Assembly: GCF_031157255.1 (NCBI RefSeq)
Contig: NZ_JAVIFX010000021.1
Coordinates: 1 to 64,000 of the forward strand
Direction of reading: 5' to 3'
DNA from: Bradyrhizobium sp. LHD-71
GTDB taxonomy: Bacteria; Pseudomonadota; Alphaproteobacteria; Rhizobiales; Xanthobacteraceae
DNA length: 64,000 nt
Positions 8,318-15,304 of the stretch are shown piece by piece. Position 1 is the first letter of the stretch. Every line of letters begins with the position of its first letter. The notes under the pieces are model-generated. The model worked only from the letters and a program-made list of their open reading frames with translations. It searched no databases and was not told where the DNA came from. A program made the position numbers and the translations under genes.

Positions 8318-10069
8318 CTACAGCGTACTTATGCGTCGTTTGATCACCGCCAGTTGCACCCAGCGGAACACGATCACCAGCGCCATCATCATCAGCCCGA
8401 TCACACTCACCTCTTCCGCGAGGCCGTTGACCCAGCGCTTCACGAGCACGACCGAAAGCACTTCGGAGCCCGTGGTGTAGAGCATGATCGAGGCCGACAG
8501 CTCGCGCATGATGCCGAAGAAGGCCAGCACCCAGCCGACGGCAAACGCCGGCCATGCCAGCGCCACCAGGATGCGCGTCAACGTCTGGAAGAAGGTGGCG
8601 CCGTGCACGCGCGAGCATTCCTCGAGATCGAAGGACAGTTGCGCGTAGGCGCCGGACATCACCCGCACCGAGACCGGCGTGCCGAGCGCGAGATACGCGA
8701 GGAACAGCGCCCACACGGTGCCGTAGATCGGGATCTGCGCCGGCAGCATCGCAAAGCCCCACAAAAAGCCGATCGCCAGCACGATGCCCGGCATCATCCA
8801 GGGCAGCCACGCCATCGCATCGATCAGGCGCCGCCCGCGCCAGGTGGTGCGGATCGAGATGTAGGCCACGATGCTGCCGAGCACCATTGTCGCCGTGGCG
8901 CCGACGAGGCCGAGCATCATGGTGTTCCTGGTCGCGCGCCAGAACTCGCTGTCACCGAGCACGGCCCGATAGTGATCGAGCGTCAGCATGTCCCAGCCGT
9001 AGAAGCCGAAGAACTGGAAGAATGAGCCGACCGCGAGTTGGCCGACCGGCAACACCGTGGTGACGAAGAAGAACAGCAGGCAGAAGGCAAACGTCGCCCA
9101 GCGCCAGGCTCCGAGCCTGACCACGCCGGGATTGAAGCCCTTGCCTGTGACGGTCTGAAAGCTCTTCCCGCGCAGCACGGTCCATTGCCAGACCACCAGC
9201 AGCAGCATCAGGCCAAGAATGACGAAGCTCAGTGCCGTCGCCGACTGATACTCCGGCACCGCGCGCTGGGTGATCAGGTCATAGATCTCCGTGGAGATGA
9301 CCTTGATGCCGGCCGGCGTTCCGAAGAACAGGGGCGACTCGAAGCTCTCGATGCCGCGGATGAAGCTCAGCATGACCCCGCTCGTCAGCACCGGCAGCAG
9401 CAGGAACAGCGTGATCTTGCGGAATGTCGTCCAGCGCGACGCGCCGCACATGCGGCTCGCCTCTTCGAGCGCTGGATCCATCGCCCGGAAGGCATCGACC
9501 AGGAACAGGAAGAGGAATGTCGTCGTATACTGCGACATGTGCCAGATCACGCCGCCATAGGAATAGACGTTGATCGGCGAGGTTTCAGAGCCGGTGATCG
9601 CCTTCCAGGTCTGGTTGATAAGGCCGACCTGCAGATTGCCGAGCATGCCCCAGGCCATGGCCGTGAGGATCGGCGGCACAAAGAACGGCAGCGTGATCAT
9701 CACCTCGAGCACGCCGCGACAAGGCGTGTCCGTGCGGGCGATGATCCAGGCCAGGAAGATGGCGACGACCAGCGAGGGAATCGTCTTGGCGAACGAGATG
9801 CCGATTGTATTGAGCAGCACGACCGCGTTGTGCGCGGTCATGATCTGCCGATAGCCCTCGAGATTGAAGCTGCCGGCGGTGCCGGGCGGCGTCGAATGCA
9901 GGCTGCCATAGAGCAGCATCGACAACGGATAAACCGTGAGAAAGGCGAGGAGCAGGATCAGCGCCAGCACCGCCAGATTGCGGCCGCGCAGGAGCGCACG
10001 CAGCCGGTCCAGCATGTGCGTGCCTTCGTCACGCCTGACCGCCAGTCTGCCGGCCGTCTGTTCGGACAT
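8318..10069 (-). CDS. ABC transporter permease, two fused permease domains (FbpB-like)
   Basis: 583 residues with about twelve hydrophobic segments. Two binding-protein-dependent permease domains are fused, as in FbpB and ThiP. The EAA-type loops are LEEASRMCGASRWTTFRKIT (around residue 215) and LEECSRVHGATFFQTLTRIL (around residue 490), the contact sites for the ATPase. The first transmembrane segment is LAVLALILLLAFLTVYPLSM. It lies 29 bases upstream of the binding-protein gene and 128 bases after the aconitase-X small subunit, with a repeat in that gap. Confidence 0.93.
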   Translation of the reverse strand: MSEQTAGRLAVRRDEGTHMLDRLRALLRGRNLAVLALILLLAFLTVYPLSMLLYGSLHSTPPGTAGSFNLEGYRQIMTAHNAVVLLNTIGISFAKTIPSLVVAIFLAWIIARTDTPCRGVLEVMITLPFFVPPILTAMAWGMLGNLQVGLINQTWKAITGSETSPINVYSYGGVIWHMSQYTTTFLFLFLVDAFRAMDPALEEASRMCGASRWTTFRKITLFLLLPVLTSGVMLSFIRGIESFESPLFFGTPAGIKVISTEIYDLITQRAVPEYQSATALSFVILGLMLLLVVWQWTVLRGKSFQTVTGKGFNPGVVRLGAWRWATFAFCLLFFFVTTVLPVGQLAVGSFFQFFGFYGWDMLTLDHYRAVLGDSEFWRATRNTMMLGLVGATATMVLGSIVAYISIRTTWRGRRLIDAMAWLPWMMPGIVLAIGFLWGFAMLPAQIPIYGTVWALFLAYLALGTPVSVRVMSGAYAQLSFDLEECSRVHGATFFQTLTRILVALAWPAFAVGWVLAFFGIMRELSASIMLYTTGSEVLSVVLVKRWVNGLAEEVSVIGLMMMALVIVFRWVQLAVIKRRISTL

Positions 10070-10091
10070 TGCAGTCCTCTCCCCAGCCCCC

Positions 10092-10193
10092 GGAGCGTAT
10101 TCCGTTCAGGTTGAACGGGACACGCTCCGGATTCCCTTAGTGGTCGCATCTTCTTGCGGAAAGCCGGTATCCACCTTTCCGGAAAATGCTCTC
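10092..10193. repeat. Dispersed repeat (AGAGCATTTTCCGGAAA family)
   Basis: Read on the minus strand it begins AGAGCATTTTCCGGAAAGG, passes through GATACCGGCTTTCCGC and ATGCGACCACTAA, and ends with the hairpin CCGGAGCGTGTCCCGTTCA/TGAACGGAATACGCTCCGG. A shortened relative lies at 49467-49515 on the opposite strand (AGAGCATCTTCCGG, then ATGCGACCAAACAA). It fills the gap between the aconitase-X small subunit and the permease gene. Confidence 0.75.
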
Positions 10194-10197
10194 GTCG

Positions 10198-10647
10198 TCA
10201 GCGCCGTCGCTTCGTGATCTCGACGATGCCGTTGTCGGCATCGACCTTCACCCAGTCGCCGGTCTCGATGATCTGCAGCGGGTCGCGTTCAAGCTCGGTC
10301 ATCGCCGGCGCGTGCGTGACCACCGCGCCGAGCGCAACCTTGGTCGTCATCTTGTTGAAGATCATGGCGCGCGGCGAAGCGCCGTTCAGCCGCGCCATGT
10401 GGAAATAGGCGGACCAGCCGGACGAGCCCTTCGCGCCTGGAAACACCAGCACCTTGTCCTTGAAGCTCTGGCCGCGGAGCTCGTGCCGGCGCTCGATCAC
10501 GGTGCCGTCGCGCTCGTTGATGCCGCCCCAGCCGGAAATGGTGTCGCGGGTGACGATCGCTTCGCCTTCAGCACAGCCGCCCACAACCTTCCGGCCGCGC
10601 AGCACGATCCGGGCCGCGTCGTTTGTCGGCGCGAGCGTGTCGCTCAT
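10198..10647 (-). CDS. Aconitase X small (swivel) subunit, DUF126
   Basis: 149 residues. The DUF126 swivelling domain pairs with the DUF521 subunit to form an AcnX-type dehydratase. Family marks are DTISGWGGINERDGTV, VFPGAKGSSGWSAYFHMARL (with the conserved Ser-rich loop), IFNKMTTKVALGAVVTHAPAM and GDWVKVDADNGIVEI. GGGAGGGAGGCCTGCA precedes the ATG at 10647. That ATG overlaps the stop of the large-subunit gene as ATGA (10644-10647), which indicates translational coupling of the two subunits. Known bacterial AcnX dehydrates cis-3-hydroxy-L-proline; whether this one does is open. Confidence 0.9.
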   Translation of the reverse strand: MSDTLAPTNDAARIVLRGRKVVGGCAEGEAIVTRDTISGWGGINERDGTVIERRHELRGQSFKDKVLVFPGAKGSSGWSAYFHMARLNGASPRAMIFNKMTTKVALGAVVTHAPAMTELERDPLQIIETGDWVKVDADNGIVEITKRRR

Positions 10648-11918
10648 TGCAGGCCTCCCTCCCAGCGTCCGCTGATGGCCGCCTCGACGCAATCCTTCAC
10701 CGAGCCGAACCAGGCCGAGACGCCGGTGATGGCCGGCAGATAGTGCGCCTGCTTGGCGGAATCGGTCGCGACGACCCTGGTCCCCTTCGGCATGTGCCGC
10801 GAGATCGCCGGGCACGTGTCGCTCATGACGAAGCCACCGGCGTCCATGATCATTCTCGTGTAGCCGTTGCGGTCGGCGACGTCGCGCAACGCGCGCGGCG
10901 TATGCACCCAGAGCTGGGTGTTGGCGCTGATCTTGCGCCCGTCCAGCAACGACGCGATCAGCCAGACCTGATCGATCGAATTGTGCGGACAGCCGAGCAT
11001 CACGAAATCGACGTTCCGGTCGGTTGCGCAGTTCAGATTGTCATAGGCCGCGCGCCGCTCGGCCTCGCCATACCGCACGGTGTCGCGCACACGATTGCCG
11101 CCGAAGGCCTCCTCGATCGAACGCGCCTCCGGCGTGATGTCGGGAATGTGATACATTTCGACGCCGCCCGACGAAGCCGCCGCAGCGCCGAAATGCTTCA
11201 GCTTGATCAGGTTCGGCTGTCGGTAGCGCCCGGTCAGCACCGGGATCTCATCGTCGATGATCTCGCCGAGATAGTAGCCGAGCAGGCCCCAATCCATGAT
11301 GTCGTCGACGTCGATATCGATCTCGACTCGGTGTGTGCCGCGCCGGTTCTCGGCGATGTGATAGCCCCAGTAGGGAATGCGCCCGGTCAGGGCGGCGGCG
11401 CCGGTGCTCTCCTTGCCTTCCGTATTCGTGCGCGCGCCGAGCACGGAGTTGCAGTAGACGACAGCGGACGACTCCATCCATGCACAGTGCTCGCCTTTCA
11501 CGGGCACGTTGCCGACCTGATACGGTGTGCAGGTCGCAAACATGTTGATGCCGCGGCTGCCGAAGAATTCCTCGCCGCGCTTCTGCTGTTCGGCGAGGTC
11601 GTCAGGGATTCCCTGCACGCGCCAGTTCGCATTGTCGATGCCGGTGATGAGCTGACATGTATTGGCGGCCATCCGCGGAACTTCGACCACCTCCTTGCTG
11701 TCGAGGTTGAGCTCCGAATAGACCGCATCGAAACCCTTCTTGACGAGCTCCCGCACCGAAGGCGTGGATGCATTGAACGCCCCGGCGACGTTGTTGGTTG
11801 CAACCAGCCGCTCGGCGCTCAGCGCCTCGCCATAACGCACCAGGAGATCCATCGCCCGCGCCTTGGCGCGGCCATGGACGCCGTCGTACATCGCCTGTTC
11901 GTAGTCGGTCAGTTTCAT
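10644..11918 (-). CDS. Aconitase X catalytic subunit, DUF521
   Basis: 424 residues, the usual length of the separate AcnX large subunit. It starts MKLTDYEQAMYDGVHGRAKARAMDLLVRYGEAL, a DUF521 hallmark. Further marks are NNVAGAFNASTPSVRELVKKG, the ARTNTEGKESTGAAALTGRIPYWGYHI block (read near residue 150), and MLGCPHNSIDQVWLIA. Members dehydrate cis-3-hydroxy-L-proline in bacteria or mevalonate 5-phosphate in archaea. It overlaps the small subunit gene by 4 bases and follows a FAD oxidoreductase gene. No proline racemase or reductase partner is visible in the window, so the substrate may be different. Confidence 0.9.
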   Translation of the reverse strand: MKLTDYEQAMYDGVHGRAKARAMDLLVRYGEALSAERLVATNNVAGAFNASTPSVRELVKKGFDAVYSELNLDSKEVVEVPRMAANTCQLITGIDNANWRVQGIPDDLAEQQKRGEEFFGSRGINMFATCTPYQVGNVPVKGEHCAWMESSAVVYCNSVLGARTNTEGKESTGAAALTGRIPYWGYHIAENRRGTHRVEIDIDVDDIMDWGLLGYYLGEIIDDEIPVLTGRYRQPNLIKLKHFGAAAASSGGVEMYHIPDITPEARSIEEAFGGNRVRDTVRYGEAERRAAYDNLNCATDRNVDFVMLGCPHNSIDQVWLIASLLDGRKISANTQLWVHTPRALRDVADRNGYTRMIMDAGGFVMSDTCPAISRHMPKGTRVVATDSAKQAHYLPAITGVSAWFGSVKDCVEAAISGRWEGGLQ

Positions 11919-11955
11919 GTATGGCCCACGCGCCTAGACCCGCACCGGACGTCTG

Positions 11956-13287
11956 TCAGGCGGCCCTGCCCGGCCACCGCATGTGTTTCGTCTCAACGTT
12001 ATCATGCACCCGCCTGGCGAGCGCCGCGATATCGATCTGGTGCACGCTGCCGGTGCCTGCGAGGTCCAGCGCCTTGGCGGCGGCAGCGCCCATGGCAATG
12101 CACGGCCCCATGACGCGCACGCTCGACAGCGCCGCATTGTCGGCATCGATGCAACGGCCGGCGGCGACGACGTTATCGCCTTCCGCGGGGATCATGCTCG
12201 ACAGTGGCACGTAGTGCACATGATCCTGATCGAAGGTCTGCCAGGTGTGGCCGCTGCCGTGGTCGTGCAGCTCGATCGGCCAGGCGGTGCGCGCCACCGC
12301 ATCGGGAAACTTGGTGCCCGCGCGCACGTCATCGACGGAAAGCTGCTGGCGGCCGACGATCCAGCGCGTCTGGCGGATGCCCGGGAAGCCATAGGCGCGC
12401 ACGCGCGCGTTGCCGAAGCATTCGGGAAATTCCTTGCGCAGGAATGTCACGGCGCGGTCGGCCTGATCCTTGCCGTCGATGCCCTTGACCGACGCCTCGA
12501 TCGGGTCGAGCGGCGTTTCCACATGCGTCATGTTCATGGCCGCGACGCCGCGACCGGGGATGATGAAGCCAAGCCCCTCGCGCCGGACCAGGCCGTAGTC
12601 GGCGCCCTTTTCCTTCATCCGCGCGCCGATCTCATCACGCGTGGGCTGCTTGTCCTCATCGATGTGTTCCAGGATCACCATTTGCGTGCCGAAGACCGGG
12701 CCGTCGGACGGCTCGCGGCAGGCAAATCCCGCCTGCCAGACCAAGGCCGCATCGCCGCTGGCATCGACGAAGCCTGTCGCGCCGACATCGACGTCGCCGT
12801 AGCGTGTCGCAAGATGCAGCCGGTTGATGCGCCGATTCTCGACATCCGCCTGACGCAGCACCGCGCCGACGATCACGGTGATGCCAAGCTCGCGCACGGT
12901 GCGCTCGATCCAGCGGCCGAGCGCAACCTCGTCGTAATAGACGACGGTCGTCAGCGGCCCGTTCCGGTAATAAAGCTGCTCGCTGTTCCTGCCGAGCGTC
13001 TCCAGGATGTCATCGGCGATGCCGTGGGTGAACTGATAGCCATGCGTGCCGTTGGAGAACAGGCCGCAGAACGTGCCGATGATCGAGTTCACCGCCTGTC
13101 CGCCCAGCGCCGGCAATCCGTCGATCAGCACGACCTTGCGTCCCAGCCGGGCGGCCTCGATCGCGGCCGACGTACCGGCAATGCCGGCTCCCACCACGCA
13201 GATGTCGGCCTCGACCTTCCGCACCGCGCCGTTTCCCGTCCGGCGGACGATATGCGTTCCGACCGAGACGCCCAAGGATCCCGCCAT
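11956..13287 (-). CDS. FAD-dependent oxidoreductase
   Basis: 443 residues. The dinucleotide fold VEADICVVGAGIAGTSAAIE lies near residues 25-45. It is followed by VVLIDGLPALGGQAVNSIIGTFCGLFSNG, which resembles the FAD_oxidored (PF12831) group, and by GFVDASGDAALVWQAG and NVVAAGRCIDADNAALSSVRVMG near the C-terminus, where FAD is closed in. The electron acceptor and substrate are unknown. The ATG at 13287 has CGGGAGAAGGCGC before it, better than the upstream in-frame start. It is the first gene of the AcnX/ABC operon and is read divergently from a LysR gene, which points to LysR control. Confidence 0.85.
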   Translation of the reverse strand: MAGSLGVSVGTHIVRRTGNGAVRKVEADICVVGAGIAGTSAAIEAARLGRKVVLIDGLPALGGQAVNSIIGTFCGLFSNGTHGYQFTHGIADDILETLGRNSEQLYYRNGPLTTVVYYDEVALGRWIERTVRELGITVIVGAVLRQADVENRRINRLHLATRYGDVDVGATGFVDASGDAALVWQAGFACREPSDGPVFGTQMVILEHIDEDKQPTRDEIGARMKEKGADYGLVRREGLGFIIPGRGVAAMNMTHVETPLDPIEASVKGIDGKDQADRAVTFLRKEFPECFGNARVRAYGFPGIRQTRWIVGRQQLSVDDVRAGTKFPDAVARTAWPIELHDHGSGHTWQTFDQDHVHYVPLSSMIPAEGDNVVAAGRCIDADNAALSSVRVMGPCIAMGAAAAKALDLAGTGSVHQIDIAALARRVHDNVETKHMRWPGRAA

Positions 13288-13393
13288 GCGCCTTCTCCCG
13301 AAAATCCCGCCGTCCTTTTGACGGACTCGTTGTTGCTTGCGCACCCGATGCTAATCCCGCCGAAATCGCCGAAAAAGCAGCATCCATGATCAA

Positions 13394-13418
13394 CAGCTTT
13401 CTCGAATTGAGAAAGCTG
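13394..13418. promoter_or_regulatory. Palindrome, probable LysR operator 1
   Basis: Perfect 10-base arms CAGCTTTCTC and GAGAAAGCTG around GAATT. It lies between the divergent FAD oxidoreductase and LysR genes, 107 bases upstream of the former's ATG. A second site with the same core (CTTTCTC-N5-GAGAAAG) is at 13499-13517. Confidence 0.7.
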
Positions 13419-13498
13419 GATAAGCTGCTGGCAACAGTCACGTTCTGCGGTCCGACGGCCGGGTGTCCGATTGCCGCAGGAACTCTGCGCGACGAAAG

Positions 13499-13517
13499 CT
13501 TTCTCAAAAGGAGAAAG
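13499..13517. promoter_or_regulatory. Palindrome, probable LysR operator 2
   Basis: 7-base arms CTTTCTC and GAGAAAG around AAAAG, the same core and spacer length as the palindrome at 13394-13418, with centres about 102 bases apart. It ends 18 bases before the proposed LysR start codon, so it could serve autoregulation. Confidence 0.65.
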
Positions 13518-13535
13518 GCCCAAAGGGAGAGAGAT

Positions 13536-14432
13536 CTGGACACGCTTCTGAATATAAAGGCCTTTCTCACCGCGGCCCGGGCCGGCAGCTTTTCGGCGGC
13601 CGCACGCGAGCTGGGTGTCGCGCCGTCGGTGATCGTCAAGCGCATCAACCGTCTTGAAGACCAGATGCGCGCGCAGCTGTTCGTGCGCTCGACCCGCAAG
13701 CTGTCATTGACCGAGACCGGCGAGCGCTACTTCCCGCGCTACCAGACGATCGTCGGCGACGTCGACGACGCCCTCAACGGTGCGGCGTCGTCGGCCGACC
13801 GGATCGAGGGGCAGCTGCGGATCAAGTGTCCGACGACGCTGGCGATCCTCAACTTCGGCGAGATCCTGAACGACTTTCAGGTGGCCCACCCCGGCATCGC
13901 CGTCGACCTGGTGCTGATCGATCGATCGGTCAATCCGGTCGAGGAGGATTTTGATATCGCCATCGGCGCGATGCCGGCGTCGTACGCCAACGTGATCGAC
14001 GAGCCGCTGTCGCCCTATCCGCGGGTGCTGTGCGCCGCGCCGTCATACCTCGATGCGCATGGCGAACCGAAACATCCGATCGACCTGATCGGGCACGACT
14101 GCCTGACCTTTCAGACCACCGGCTCCACATGGTCGTTCGAAAGTCCGCGCGGGTTGATCAACGTCGACGTGCGCTCGCGCTTCTCCGCCAATGACAGCCA
14201 GATCCTGCAGAGTGCGGCCTGCCGCGGTCTCGGCATCGCCATGGTCGCCCGCTACATCGCGCGGCCGGCGATCGAAGCTGGGCATTTGCGAACGTTGCTG
14301 CCGGACTATCCGGTGCCGGAATTGTGGCTGAAGGCGCTGATTCCATCCAACAAGATCAAACGCGCCGCGGTGCAGAGCCTGTTGCAATGGATCAGGGAGC
14401 GCATGCAGCCGCTGCCGTCATGGGCAGTGTAG
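13536..14432 (+). CDS. LysR-family transcriptional regulator (probable CTG start)
   Basis: 298 residues from the proposed CTG at 13536. The winged helix-turn-helix begins LDTLLNIKAFLTAARAGSFSAAARELGVAPSVIVKRINRLE, followed by an effector domain with EGQLRIKCPTTLAILNFGEIL. An ATG exists at 13386 in the same frame, but it would add a 50-residue tail with no family match, encoded over two operator-like palindromes. CTG has AAGGGAGAGAGAT directly before it and gives the normal family length. The divergent FAD oxidoreductase/AcnX/ABC operon is its likely target. If CTG is not used, the protein starts at 13386 with 348 residues. Confidence 0.8.
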   Translation: MDTLLNIKAFLTAARAGSFSAAARELGVAPSVIVKRINRLEDQMRAQLFVRSTRKLSLTETGERYFPRYQTIVGDVDDALNGAASSADRIEGQLRIKCPTTLAILNFGEILNDFQVAHPGIAVDLVLIDRSVNPVEEDFDIAIGAMPASYANVIDEPLSPYPRVLCAAPSYLDAHGEPKHPIDLIGHDCLTFQTTGSTWSFESPRGLINVDVRSRFSANDSQILQSAACRGLGIAMVARYIARPAIEAGHLRTLLPDYPVPELWLKALIPSNKIKRAAVQSLLQWIRERMQPLPSWAV

Positions 14433-14446
14433 ATCATGGGCAGTGT

Positions 14447-14528
14447 GAATGTGGATATGGGAGCCGCACCATCTGTCTCTTGCGGAGTGGAAGAGCGCCT
14501 ATCCGGGAGCGAAGGTTCACGCTCCGCC
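14447..14528 (+). pseudogene. Deletion-scarred fragment of the DUF4336 gene locus
   Basis: Bases 14447-14470 match 22219-22242 (21 of 24), the leader of the DUF4336 gene. Bases 14467-14528 match 22487-22548 (59 of 62) inside that gene. The two blocks meet at CACC, which is present at both source sites, so about 248 bases were lost by a short-homology deletion. The translated remnant reads HHLSLAEWKSAYPGAK. It lies just beyond the 3' end of the iron island, and the intact locus lies on the other side. Confidence 0.8.
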
Positions 14529-14689
14529 GCGACCAGGGTGCGCAGCAATTCCGACTTCGATCCCATGATACGCGGGCGAACGCCTTGAGCATGTCGGGCT
14601 GACGGCTTGGTTGCCGGTGCTATCGAGCGCGAGTTTGGCCTGATGGCGCAATGCCTGCGTTTTTTGATCGGATCACGGATTGATGGATC

Positions 14690-15304
14690 CTACCTCGCGA
14701 GTTGAATCATACGGTCTAACGCGGCGCCGAAGCCGTTCAGCGACACGTTGAATGTGACGGCGTCGCCGCTCGAGAGATTGAGCGACGCGACGACGAGCTT
14801 GGCGCCCTTGCGCAGCGCGTCGGTCGCGACCGTCGGGAAACTTAGCGGGAGAAGGCATCCCTGCGGGACGCAGGTGCTGAATCGCAATCCCTTGCCGAGG
14901 TCTTTGTCATCGAGCTTGAGAATCGCGCCGCTGTCGAGATTGAGCCCGAACGGCATCAGGATCGTGCCGTCGGTCTTGCCATCCGCAGGTGGGCGCAGCT
15001 CGATCGCGTAGACACGCTGGCCAGTCTGGCTGTTGCCCTGCGCTTGTGACAGCAGACACTGCTTGCGCCCCTCGGCGAGCCTGCAATCCACGGTCCAATC
15101 GCCATAGGTCTCGTTGATTGACGAAGCCCCGTTCGGCAGCGTCGCCGATGGCGTGGCCGGCTGCTGTACGCCCTGAGGCTGCGTACCCGCGGGCGCGGCG
15201 GAGCGCGGTGTCGGTTGCTGCGCGACGGCGTTATTCGCCGTCGCGAAAATCGCGGCGGCGGCGAACGCAAGAACGCATGATGAAATACGGAATCGAGGCG
15301 TCAT
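14690..15304 (-). CDS. Invasion associated locus B (IalB) family protein
   Basis: 204 residues. A signal peptide (hydrophobic stretch to residue 28, cut after AVAQ) sends it to the periplasm. A Pro/Ala/Gln-rich linker follows to about residue 60. The IalB domain then starts with ETYGDWTVDCRLAEGRKQCLLSQ and includes CVPQGCLLPLSF with a likely disulfide pair. The family is widespread in alphaproteobacteria; its biochemical role is poorly known. Its ATG overlaps the stop of the PepSY gene as ATGA (15301-15304), so it is translationally coupled to the siderophore-uptake operon, an unusual context for this family. Confidence 0.88.
   Translation of the reverse strand: MTPRFRISSCVLAFAAAAIFATANNAVAQQPTPRSAAPAGTQPQGVQQPATPSATLPNGASSINETYGDWTVDCRLAEGRKQCLLSQAQGNSQTGQRVYAIELRPPADGKTDGTILMPFGLNLDSGAILKLDDKDLGKGLRFSTCVPQGCLLPLSFPTVATDALRKGAKLVVASLNLSSGDAVTFNVSLNGFGAALDRMIQLAR

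Noticed and set aside
8289-8810. N-terminal extension of the FbpA-like binding protein (open frame up to 8810)
   Set aside because: It overlaps the permease gene on the same strand in another frame and would bury the signal peptide; GGGAGGGTCTG before 8288 fixes the start.
10623-13389. Two long plus-strand frames (about 470-496 residues) opposite aconitase X and the FAD oxidoreductase
   Set aside because: Both lie over genes with strong motifs on the other strand and show no domain of their own.
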